A DNA stretch of 46,487 bases from an uncultured Acidimicrobiales bacterium. GTDB taxonomy: Bacteria; Actinomycetota; Acidimicrobiia; Acidimicrobiales; SZUA-35. The notes beneath the pieces are model-generated. The model was not told the origin of the DNA, did not search any database, and saw nothing but the letters and a program-made list of their open reading frames with translations. The DNA is taken from positions 1 to 46,487 of the forward strand of contig CALIFY010000074.1 in the NCBI GenBank assembly GCA_938021675.1, given 5' to 3'. How positions within the stretch are numbered: the stretch's first letter is position 1; each line of letters begins with the position of its first letter. Both the position numbers and the translations under genes were made by a program. Below are positions 40,317 through 46,487 of this stretch, piece after piece.

Positions 40317-41753
40317 ATGACTCGTTACCCCGATGTGAACCTCTATATAGGTGGTACTTGGCGCTCTGCGACCGAGGGACTTCCGATCGTCAATCCAGCG
40401 AACGAAGATGTTGTCGGGCGCCTGCCGGTTGCCGGCAGCGGGGATCTCGATGATGCTCTCGACGCGGCAGCCGCCGGATTCAAGGTGTGGAGTCAGACCG
40501 CGCCGAAAGATCGGGCGCACATCATACGGAACGCGGCGGCTCTTATGCGTCAGCGTCGGGATGAGATCGCTTATGCGATTACCGTGGAGCACGGCAAGCC
40601 GTTCGCTCAGGCACAGGCTGAAGTCATACGGGGTTGTGAGTTTCTTGAATGGGACGCCGGTGAGGCCGTGCGCACATACGGTCGGGTCATTCCAAGCGGG
40701 CCGGGCATCAGCTACACCGTCCACCACCAGCCCCGCGGCCCGGTTGCGGCGTTTTCTCCTTGGAACTTTCCGCTCAGTCAACCGGCTCGTAAGGTAGCGG
40801 GAGCGTTGGCGGCCGGCTGCTCGCTGATTCTGAAAGCGGCCGAGGAAACTCCGGCTGGAGCTGTGCATCTGGTACGAGCGTTTCACGATGCCGGGCTTCC
40901 CGCCGGCGTGCTTAACCTGGTTTTCGGGGTGCCGGCCGAGATCTCCGATCACCTCATCCCGGACGAGCGAATCAGGCTTGTGGCCTTCACCGGTTCTACG
41001 GCTGTCGGTCGAAAACTCACGGGTTTGGCGGCCCAGTACATGACGCCGGTGTTGATGGAACTCGGCGGTCACGCTCCCGTGGTTGTCTGCGAAGACACCG
41101 ATATCGAGGTTGCCGCCAATAGCTCGGCGGTGCGGAAAATGCGAAACGCTGGTCAGGTCTGCACGTCGCCGACCCGTTTCTTTGTGCATGACAGCGTCTT
41201 TGAGGAGTTCCTTGGTGCGTTCGTTGACCGGGTGAACGCCACCATCGTCGGCGATGGGATGGCCCCGAACGTTGAGATGGGGCCGCTGGCCAATGGCCGT
41301 CGGCTTGTCGCCCTCACCGGATTGGTTTGCGACGCTGCGGACAAGGGGGCTGATGTAGTGACTGGTGGTGAAGTGTGTGGCGGGACGGGCTATTTCTTCC
41401 AACCCACCGTGCTTGCCAATTGTCCCGACGATGCTCGGGTGATGCAGGAAGAACCCTTCGGGCCGTTGGCCATCGTCAACCCGGTCCGATGTTTGGACGA
41501 CGCAATCGAACGGGCGAATTCGGTGCCGTTCGGCCTCGCCGCCTATGCGTTCACCAACAGAGCCGACTACATCGGTCGCTTGATCGACCGAATCGAAGCC
41601 GGCAACCTGTCGATCAACACCCTTGAGGCCTCCGTGCCGGAAACGCCGTTTGGTGGCGTCAAATCCAGTGGCTTTGGTCGGGAAGGCGGGGCGGAGGGGT
41701 TGGACAACTACATGGTGGTCAAGAATGTCTCTCAGAGCCTCTCGGTCGTCTGA
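40317..41753 (+). CDS. NAD(P)-dependent aldehyde dehydrogenase, succinate-semialdehyde dehydrogenase-like
   Basis: Start chosen at MTRYPDVNLYIGGTWRSATE (40317), the normal N-terminus of the family. The 478-aa enzyme has FSPWNFPLSQPARKVAGALAAG (cofactor-binding strand), FTGSTAVGRKL, the general base Glu248 in MELGGHAP, and the catalytic Cys282 in NAGQVCTSPTRFFV. EEPFGPLA and ETPFGGVKSSGFGREGG near the end are canonical. It oxidises an aldehyde to an acid in the cytoplasm. First gene of a four-gene run with a DapA-family lyase, an aspartate dehydrogenase-like protein and a LysR regulator, so its substrate is probably the aldehyde product of that lyase. Confidence 0.9.
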   Translation: MTRYPDVNLYIGGTWRSATEGLPIVNPANEDVVGRLPVAGSGDLDDALDAAAAGFKVWSQTAPKDRAHIIRNAAALMRQRRDEIAYAITVEHGKPFAQAQAEVIRGCEFLEWDAGEAVRTYGRVIPSGPGISYTVHHQPRGPVAAFSPWNFPLSQPARKVAGALAAGCSLILKAAEETPAGAVHLVRAFHDAGLPAGVLNLVFGVPAEISDHLIPDERIRLVAFTGSTAVGRKLTGLAAQYMTPVLMELGGHAPVVVCEDTDIEVAANSSAVRKMRNAGQVCTSPTRFFVHDSVFEEFLGAFVDRVNATIVGDGMAPNVEMGPLANGRRLVALTGLVCDAADKGADVVTGGEVCGGTGYFFQPTVLANCPDDARVMQEEPFGPLAIVNPVRCLDDAIERANSVPFGLAAYAFTNRADYIGRLIDRIEAGNLSINTLEASVPETPFGGVKSSGFGREGGAEGLDNYMVVKNVSQSLSVV

Positions 41754-41775
41754 ACACGAAAGGTCTGGCCCCAAG

Positions 41776-42729
41776 ATGGAGTACAGCAGAAGTGACGCGA
41801 AGGCCTACGCCCGATCCAACATGAAGGGGATTTGGGCTGCGGCCCTGATGCCGTTCACCGAAGATCTCAAACTCGACGAGGAAGGCTTTGGCGAGAACAT
41901 TCGTCATTGGACACAAGACTTAGGAGTGGAAGGAGTCTTCGTATCCGGGAAACAGGGCGAGTTTTTTTCGATGACCGTGGAGGAACGCAAGCGCAGCTTG
42001 GAACTTGCCGTGGCATCCGTTCAGGGGCGAGCGCAAACGATCATGTCGTGCTCCGATCAGAATATGGATGTTGTGCTCGATCTTGCGCAACATGCGCAGG
42101 ACGCAGGCGCAGACTACATCGTCACCCATGCACCCATGCTTCCGTTTTCTACAGAACAAGACGACACGGTATTCAACTACTACAAGACTCTCTCGGACCA
42201 TGTCGATATTGGAATGGCGCTCTGGAGTCATCCCGACAGTGGGTACCTGCTGTCGCCCGAACTCTGCAATCGATTGGCTGACCTCGATAACGTCGTTGCC
42301 ATCAAATACAGCGTCCCTCGTCCGATGTATATCGAACTTACCGAACTGGCCTCTGACCGGATACAGGTAAGCACCGCGTCGGAGGATGAGTGGTTAGATA
42401 ACATTCTCGAACTCGGGTGGAACCTCTACTTGTGTTCATCGCCGCCGTTTCTCTTGCAGACAGCGAACGATCGACGCATGCACGACTACACCGAGGCGGC
42501 CTTTGGTGGACGACCAGAAGAGGCGCGTCGGATATGTCGCAGCCTCGATCCGGTGCGTCACGCGTTGAAGCGGACGAGGCCAGCCGAGAAACCTCATGCC
42601 CACCAGAAGTACTGGCAGGAACTCTTGGGTCAGGTCGGTGGTCGCGTCCGTCGGCCCCTGTTGGAACTCACCGATGCGGAGAAGGCGGAGACAGCCGAAG
42701 CGTTTGAGCAGTGTGGTCTTCGGGTGTGA
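41776..42729 (+). CDS. DapA/N-acetylneuraminate lyase-family aldolase, divergent subgroup
   Basis: The 317-aa TIM-barrel protein belongs to the dihydrodipicolinate synthase/NAL superfamily. The predicted Schiff-base Lys is K177 in NVVAIKYSVPRPMY. The family's substrate-carboxylate loop, usually GTTGE, is GKQGEFF here (58-64). The segment that normally carries the catalytic Tyr (YYxxPPY) reads YIVTHAPMLPF, with no Tyr at the usual place. Distinctive motifs are MALWSHPDSGYLLSPELCNR, VSTASEDEWLDNILELGW, LCSSPPFLLQ and RPAEKPHAHQKYWQELLGQ. This points to a separate functional subgroup rather than DapA itself. It sits 22 bp after the dehydrogenase and overlaps the next gene by 4 nt. Confidence 0.82.
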   Translation: MEYSRSDAKAYARSNMKGIWAAALMPFTEDLKLDEEGFGENIRHWTQDLGVEGVFVSGKQGEFFSMTVEERKRSLELAVASVQGRAQTIMSCSDQNMDVVLDLAQHAQDAGADYIVTHAPMLPFSTEQDDTVFNYYKTLSDHVDIGMALWSHPDSGYLLSPELCNRLADLDNVVAIKYSVPRPMYIELTELASDRIQVSTASEDEWLDNILELGWNLYLCSSPPFLLQTANDRRMHDYTEAAFGGRPEEARRICRSLDPVRHALKRTRPAEKPHAHQKYWQELLGQVGGRVRRPLLELTDAEKAETAEAFEQCGLRV

Positions 42730-43535
42730 TCTCTGAACCGACGCCGATGCGTGTGGTCTTCGTCGGATGGGGTGCGATCGCCACCACAGCATCTCGGCTG
42801 CTGGCCGACGCTCCGGTCGACATCGTGGCCGTCGCCGTTCGAGATGGATCAAAGGCTCGGTCCGGACTTCCGCCCGGTACTCGGTTGCTCACAAGGCCAC
42901 AGGAGCTGGGTGACATCGGTGCAGAGCTGGTGATCGAGGCTGCCGGTCGAGAAAGCGTGGTGCCGTGGGGGAGTGCGGCACTGGAACTGGGGTGTGATCT
43001 CATCGTGTCGTCGGTCTCGGCGCTGGCAGATCCTGACGTGCTCGATACTCTCCAGGCCGTTGCCCGTCGCACTAACGCGAAGATCCACATTCCCCCTGGC
43101 GCGCTCGGCGGCATAGACGCGTTGGCCGCGGCAGAGGTCATGGGGATCGATGATGTTGAGCATCGGATCGTCAAACCGCCCCGAGCGTGGTTGGGCACAC
43201 CGGCGGAAACGATGTGCGACCTGTCGGCGCTCCTGGGCCCGGTCGAGTTCTTCCGCGGCACTGCTACCGAGGCTGCATCTCGATTCCCGAAGAACGCCAA
43301 CGTGGCGATGACGACGGCCCTGGCGGGGCGCGGTCCGGCCGACACACAGATCGCTCTCGTGGCCGACCCCGATGCCGCCGTGAACCGGCACGAGGTTCGG
43401 GCCAGGGGAGCGTTTGGCGAGCTCACCACGATCGTGCACAACAAGCCCTTGCCGGAGAACCCAAGAACCTCGGCGCTGACCGCTCTCAGTCTCGTACGGG
43501 CGATCCGCAACCGGATCGGTCCACTGGTGATCTGA
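42726..43535 (+). CDS. Aspartate dehydrogenase-like oxidoreductase (NadX family)
   Basis: GTG at 42726 overlaps the lyase stop by 4 nt (GTGA); ATG at 42747 is an alternative start. The roughly 269-aa protein has a Rossmann fold beginning MRVVFVGWGAIATTASRLL, in which the last Gly of GxGxxG is Ala, then VIEAAGRESVVPWG and SVSALADPDV. The family region HIPPGALGGIDALAAAEVMG and the C-terminal FPKNANVAMTTALAG are also present. NadX enzymes oxidise L-aspartate to iminoaspartate/oxaloacetate with NAD(P). In catabolic operons close relatives act on other amino acids. Grouping with an aldolase and aldehyde dehydrogenase suggests breakdown of an amino-dicarboxylate-like compound, which is inference. 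Confidence 0.82.
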   Translation: MISEPTPMRVVFVGWGAIATTASRLLADAPVDIVAVAVRDGSKARSGLPPGTRLLTRPQELGDIGAELVIEAAGRESVVPWGSAALELGCDLIVSSVSALADPDVLDTLQAVARRTNAKIHIPPGALGGIDALAAAEVMGIDDVEHRIVKPPRAWLGTPAETMCDLSALLGPVEFFRGTATEAASRFPKNANVAMTTALAGRGPADTQIALVADPDAAVNRHEVRARGAFGELTTIVHNKPLPENPRTSALTALSLVRAIRNRIGPLVI

Positions 43536-43624
43536 GTCGGCGGCCCGCCTCGCTGAGCCCGCATGTTGTAAAGTTGTCGAAATTGTTCTGGAGGGACCCT
43601 GAGAAATAGCGAAAAGGGCATACG

Positions 43625-44620
43625 TTGAATCTTGCGCACCTCATGGCTGGTCGGCTCCGTCTCCGTCATGTCTACGTCGCCACAGCCATCGCAAAGTTTG
43701 GTTCGGTGCGTGCCGCCAGCGAGGCATTGCATCTGACGCAACCGGCAACGAGCCGAACGTTACGCGATTTGGAGGCCGCGCTCGAAGTGAAGATGTTCGA
43801 GCGGACCGCTCGAGGCATGGCGCTTACCGCCGACGGGACCGACCTGTTACCTCATCTCCAGTTTCTCGTTTCGGAGGTGAGCGCCCTTGAACGACACGCC
43901 GCCGAGTTGGCCTCCGGCAATGGTGGTGACGTTCGTATCGGCACCCTCCTCGCCGGTTCGGCCGACGTTCTGCCCGACGCCATACTTGAACTTCGCCGGG
44001 AGTTTCCCGGCATCCGACTACGAATCGTTGAAGCTACGCCGACGGCATTGCACCTTCAACTCATGTTGGGAGAGATCGATGTCATTCTCGGTCGTGTTGA
44101 ACCGCTTGGGTCGCTCCCCGGCGTTACCGTGGAGCCGCTTTTCGAGGATTGGGTGAACATTATCTGCTCATCGGATCACCCTCGTAGCACTGGCGATTGT
44201 GAACTCAGCGAATTGGTTGAAGAGTCGTGGGTGTTGCCTCCAGCGGAGACGTCGCTTCGCCAGCAGGTCGACCGGGCGTTCATCGCCGCGTCGGGAACGA
44301 CACCGACGGACACGGTCGAGTGCGTTGCCCCGGTGCCGCTGCGCAGCATTCTGTTGCGGTCACAACATTTGGGCGTGGTCCCTTCAGGGATCTTCGCCGA
44401 CGATATTTCCTCTGGTGTGCTGGTGCTGGTGCCGGTGGCGTTGGAGGGAACGTTCGTACCCGTTGGTCTGATGACGCGCACCGGAGGAGACTTGCCGGCC
44501 AGCGCTCGGTCGGTCATCGAAACGATCCGGTCGTGTGCGGCCGGGCATCGGAAACCGTTACAGATCAGCGACGTGGGGAACCGTGCCGGTTCGTCGCCCG
44601 GAGTCGGTCGGCGATCGTGA
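43625..44620 (+). CDS. LysR-family transcriptional regulator
   Basis: TTG start at 43625 has AAGGG 7 nt upstream; ATG 43643 is an alternative. The 331-aa protein has the LysR winged HTH at the N-terminus, HVYVATAIAKFGSVRAASEALHL followed by TQPATSRTLRDLEAALEVKM and FERTARGMALTADG. A periplasmic-binding-like effector domain follows (VRIGTLLAGSADVLPDAI, LGEIDVILGRVEP). The N-terminus RLRLRHVYVATAIAKFGSV resembles the GbpR/PcaQ branch. It lies 89 bp after the dehydrogenase gene in the same direction, not divergent as most LysR genes are, and likely regulates the operon start at 40317 or itself. The last 25 residues are Ser/Gly/Arg-rich. Confidence 0.88.
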   Translation: MNLAHLMAGRLRLRHVYVATAIAKFGSVRAASEALHLTQPATSRTLRDLEAALEVKMFERTARGMALTADGTDLLPHLQFLVSEVSALERHAAELASGNGGDVRIGTLLAGSADVLPDAILELRREFPGIRLRIVEATPTALHLQLMLGEIDVILGRVEPLGSLPGVTVEPLFEDWVNIICSSDHPRSTGDCELSELVEESWVLPPAETSLRQQVDRAFIAASGTTPTDTVECVAPVPLRSILLRSQHLGVVPSGIFADDISSGVLVLVPVALEGTFVPVGLMTRTGGDLPASARSVIETIRSCAAGHRKPLQISDVGNRAGSSPGVGRRS

Positions 44621-44657
44621 TGCGTCGCTGGTTGCGAGGGCCCCTGGTGGGATGTTG

Positions 44658-45575
44658 CTAGTGGCTGGTTTGAAGCGTCCACACCGCGTTGATGTCGGCA
44701 TCGAACTCCGAGCCTTTTTCGATGACGACGGTAATGCTGGCCACTCGGCAGAGGATGTGGAACAGGGCGGCGTCGAGTAGCGGATGGGGCGAGCGGTAGT
44801 ACCAATCGTTGATCGCCGCGTCGGGGCCGAACGCCTTGAGTAGGTAGACGCCTGGGGTGTGCCGGTAGCTTGGCGTCATCCCGGCGGCGGCCGCCGCGTG
44901 GGCCACCTCGGGCCAGGTGTGATTGGCCGTTTCGTGGGTGATGTAATCGGACCGGGTTCTGGCGAAATCGCTGGCCGACTCATCCGGTAGGCGGCGGAGC
45001 GGTCCGATGCGGCTGAGGCCCAGCCGTGCCGCCAGGTTGTAGTAAGCGCGGCGCAGGTCGCCGGACAGGATTCGGTGCCCGAAGGGCATGCCTGTGTGCC
45101 CTTCGATGGTGTAGGTCTGAAGGGGGAACACATGAACGCCAAAGCCGCCAGGCTTGAGTACCCGACCGCATTCGGACATGAAAAACCTCATGTCTTTGAC
45201 GTGCTCTCCGACCTGGTTTGAAACCACGACGTCAAACGACTCGTCTTCGAACGGCCACGGTTGCCCGGTGGACGCCAGGTGTAGTCGGGACGGCCAGTCG
45301 ACCTCGGGCCGGAGTTCGCTGAGGTAGCGGGCTGTCGACTCGTAGAAGGTCGGAACTTGGACCGCCGAGTCGTCGACCTCCAGGCCGTGGGGTTCGGTGT
45401 GAGATTCGCAGAGCAAGTCCATCAGGCGGCCATCACCGCATCCCACGTCGAGGACTTTGGTGGTATCCGATGGCCGGCGGGTCACTTCGGTGTCGACGAC
45501 TCGGACGATGTGTTGGTGCATCTTCGATGTCGGCAAGCGGTGCGTGGTCGGCTCGGACTCGATCACAGTGGTCAC
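44658..45575 (-). CDS. Class I SAM-dependent methyltransferase
   Basis: GTG at 45575 (VTTVIESEPTTHRLPTSKMH) is the preferred start; the frame is open to 45881 but the added 100 residues are Arg/Ser-rich and not family-like. The roughly 305-aa protein has motif I VLDVGCGDGRLMDLL, PHGLEVDD for the ribose-binding acid, WPFEDESFDVVVSNQVGEHV (motif II/III) and RVLKPGGFGVHVFPL. The C-terminal half carries an insertion region with RRLPDESASDFARTR and ends in a hydrophobic helix, LLDAALFHILCRVASITVVI. This resembles small-molecule or glycan methyltransferases. Substrate unknown. Convergent with the LysR gene. Confidence 0.85.
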   Translation of the reverse strand: MTTVIESEPTTHRLPTSKMHQHIVRVVDTEVTRRPSDTTKVLDVGCGDGRLMDLLCESHTEPHGLEVDDSAVQVPTFYESTARYLSELRPEVDWPSRLHLASTGQPWPFEDESFDVVVSNQVGEHVKDMRFFMSECGRVLKPGGFGVHVFPLQTYTIEGHTGMPFGHRILSGDLRRAYYNLAARLGLSRIGPLRRLPDESASDFARTRSDYITHETANHTWPEVAHAAAAAGMTPSYRHTPGVYLLKAFGPDAAINDWYYRSPHPLLDAALFHILCRVASITVVIEKGSEFDADINAVWTLQTSH

Positions 45576-45670
45576 CCACTCCAATCGGCCGAACCCGATC
45601 GACCGTGAACGATTCGACGCGGTTCGAGTCGCGTCGAACGCTCCGTCTCTCGGCCGGGAACCGAAGCAGG

Positions 45671-45877
45671 CTAGAAGGGTGGGTGGCAGAGGTGGATGCC
45701 TATGCCCTGTCGCTGGCAATCCCGACTGCGCCGCAAGTCTTCGATCCGTTCCCGATATGCAGCGGCCTCTGCTTCGCGCTGTCTCGCAGCTTCTTCTGCG
45801 GCGGCCTGTTTCGCCTTCTCGAATCGAGTTCGATGTGACTTGGTGCAGTTCAAAAACTTTCCCGGTGCAGTGTTCAC
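45671..45877 (-). CDS. Possible small Cys/His and Ala/Glu-rich helical protein; boundaries uncertain
   Basis: From 45877 the minus strand encodes NTAPGKFLNCTKSHRTRFEK followed by a strongly helical Ala/Glu/Gln/Arg stretch (AAAEEAARQREAEAAAYRER), then RSRDCQRQGIGIHLCHPPF. The helix has real-protein character. Just upstream another frame reads MCEHCTGKVFELHQ, which looks like a zinc-finger start, and a single-base shift would join the two. So either this is a short gene starting with GTG at 45877 or a longer one with a frameshift. No function can be given. It is squeezed between the methyltransferase and the PPOX-family gene, both on the same strand. Confidence 0.35.
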   Translation of the reverse strand: MNTAPGKFLNCTKSHRTRFEKAKQAAAEEAARQREAEAAAYRERIEDLRRSRDCQRQGIGIHLCHPPF

Positions 45878-45957
45878 ACATCGGAAGATCGCCCGTGTCG
45901 CCCGCGATTCGATACCTGGCGGCCTCAATCCGTGATCGGTAACGAGAGACGGAGGTA

Positions 45958-46473
45958 TCAGGAACGTGGAGGGAATCGAAACCGCGTCATGTCGGTCGGA
46001 AACTCGAACCACGCCATCGCCTTCACCGGAGTGAGAACACGGAGGCCACCGCTGTCTGGCCCGTCCCAACTGTCTGGGCCCGGCGTGTAGCCGAGATCGC
46101 CGTACTTGGCCGACATCGCCTCGGACAACTTGGTGCCGAGTGCCGAACCGGGCGGCTCGGCCACCTCGGAGTGGCCCTCGACGATTACCGCCTCACGCCC
46201 GTCTTCGAGGTGGAGCGCACAGGAATTGTCATCGGCGAGGTTTCGAGCGTGGAGCGTATCGGGCGAGCCGTCGTACCAGAATCGCCCGTCGAGCCACACT
46301 CCCCAGCGTGGTACCACGTGGGGTGCGCCGCTCGGCCGGGTTGTCGACATCCAGTAGTGCAACGATTCCCGCAGTCGATCCTCGACCGCGGTCCATTCGA
46401 GGGTGCCTTCGTCTGACTCGGGGAGCCCGTAGCCTTCGGGAACGATTGGACGATCACGAATCGGTTCGCTCAT
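45958..46473 (-). CDS. Pyridoxamine 5'-phosphate oxidase-family (split beta-barrel) flavoprotein
   Basis: The 171-aa product has the split-barrel order of PPOX/F420-dependent proteins: RLRESLHYWMSTTRPSGAPH, VVPRWGVWLDGRFWYDGSPD, TLHARNLADDNSCALHLEDG and AVIVEGHSEVAEP, then a Trp/Phe-containing end VLTPVKAMAWFEFPTDMTRF. The segment TTRPSGAPHVVP is typical of the family's phosphate-binding strand. Many actinobacterial members bind F420 or FMN and reduce small molecules, and others bind haem. Substrate and cofactor cannot be fixed from this sequence. The gene is complete, with its start 14 bp from the right edge of the window. Confidence 0.85.
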   Translation of the reverse strand: MSEPIRDRPIVPEGYGLPESDEGTLEWTAVEDRLRESLHYWMSTTRPSGAPHVVPRWGVWLDGRFWYDGSPDTLHARNLADDNSCALHLEDGREAVIVEGHSEVAEPPGSALGTKLSEAMSAKYGDLGYTPGPDSWDGPDSGGLRVLTPVKAMAWFEFPTDMTRFRFPPRS

Positions 46474-46487
46474 GGCGTCACCCTAGA

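Noticed and set aside
40224-41774. A 516-codon open frame on the minus strand opposite the aldehyde dehydrogenase
   Set aside because: It is a shadow produced by high GC content. The plus strand has full catalytic motifs and the minus translation is rich in His/Arg with no domain.
42668-43741. Long minus-strand frame opposite the aspartate dehydrogenase-like gene
   Set aside because: Low-complexity Ser/Arg/Ala translation without motifs; the plus-strand gene is well supported.

Overview
The window is a 46.5 kb piece of a high-GC actinobacterial chromosome. GTG and TTG starts are frequent, many genes overlap by 4 nt, the first gene ends in a LAFTG-type sortase signal, there are several lipoproteins with long acidic linkers, and an acyl-ACP desaturase of mycobacterial type is present. 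The overall look suggests a marine or aquatic Acidimicrobiia-like organism, but this is inferred from gene style and there is no rRNA to prove it. I saw no rRNA, tRNA, CRISPR array or prophage.

Region 1 (1-11 kb) is mixed chromosomal content. It holds the end of a coiled-coil sortase-anchored protein with an apparent frameshift and an acyl-ACP desaturase preceded by a perfect TetR-type palindrome. A translationally coupled pair of paralogous flavodoxin-fold quinone reductases follows. Next come a membrane protein with two copies of an unfamiliar cysteine-pair domain, a fused membrane/spermidine-synthase protein, and a zinc metallopeptidase gene broken by an amber codon just after HEFGH. The region ends with an OmpR-type two-component system, an M20 amidohydrolase and a small conserved protein.

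Region 2 (11-16 kb) is a complete branched-chain amino acid (Liv-type) ABC transporter, in the order binding lipoprotein, LivG, LivF, LivH, LivM. A TrkA-C domain membrane protein faces it. Region 3 (16.8-21 kb) has a short 33-bp tandem repeat, an orphan IS3-type orfA, a membrane-anchored beta-propeller protein and a second two-component system whose kinase lacks a HAMP domain.

Region 4 (21-34 kb) is the metabolic core. A beta-helix lipoprotein is divergent from a tight operon: DeoR regulator, SIS sugar isomerase/deaminase, sugar ABC transporter, GH4 alpha-galactosidase-like enzyme, DUF2723 glycosyltransferase-like membrane protein, LacD-type aldolase and two PfkB kinases. Together these would import a galactose- or galactosamine-type glycoside without a PTS. 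They would then hydrolyse it, phosphorylate it, isomerise it to tagatose-6-phosphate, phosphorylate again and cleave to triose phosphates. Four copies of a TGACnGAnTCTG-like element sit in the divergent promoter region and are candidate DeoR operators.

Region 5 (34-46.5 kb) contains a lipoprotein that fuses an arylsulfotransferase propeller to a YHYH domain, an aldo/keto reductase and a small charged conserved protein. It also contains a 536-aa protein of unknown function. A catabolic operon (semialdehyde dehydrogenase, DapA-family lyase, aspartate-dehydrogenase-like enzyme, LysR regulator) follows, then a SAM methyltransferase and a PPOX-family flavoprotein. The substrate of this second operon is not evident from sequence.
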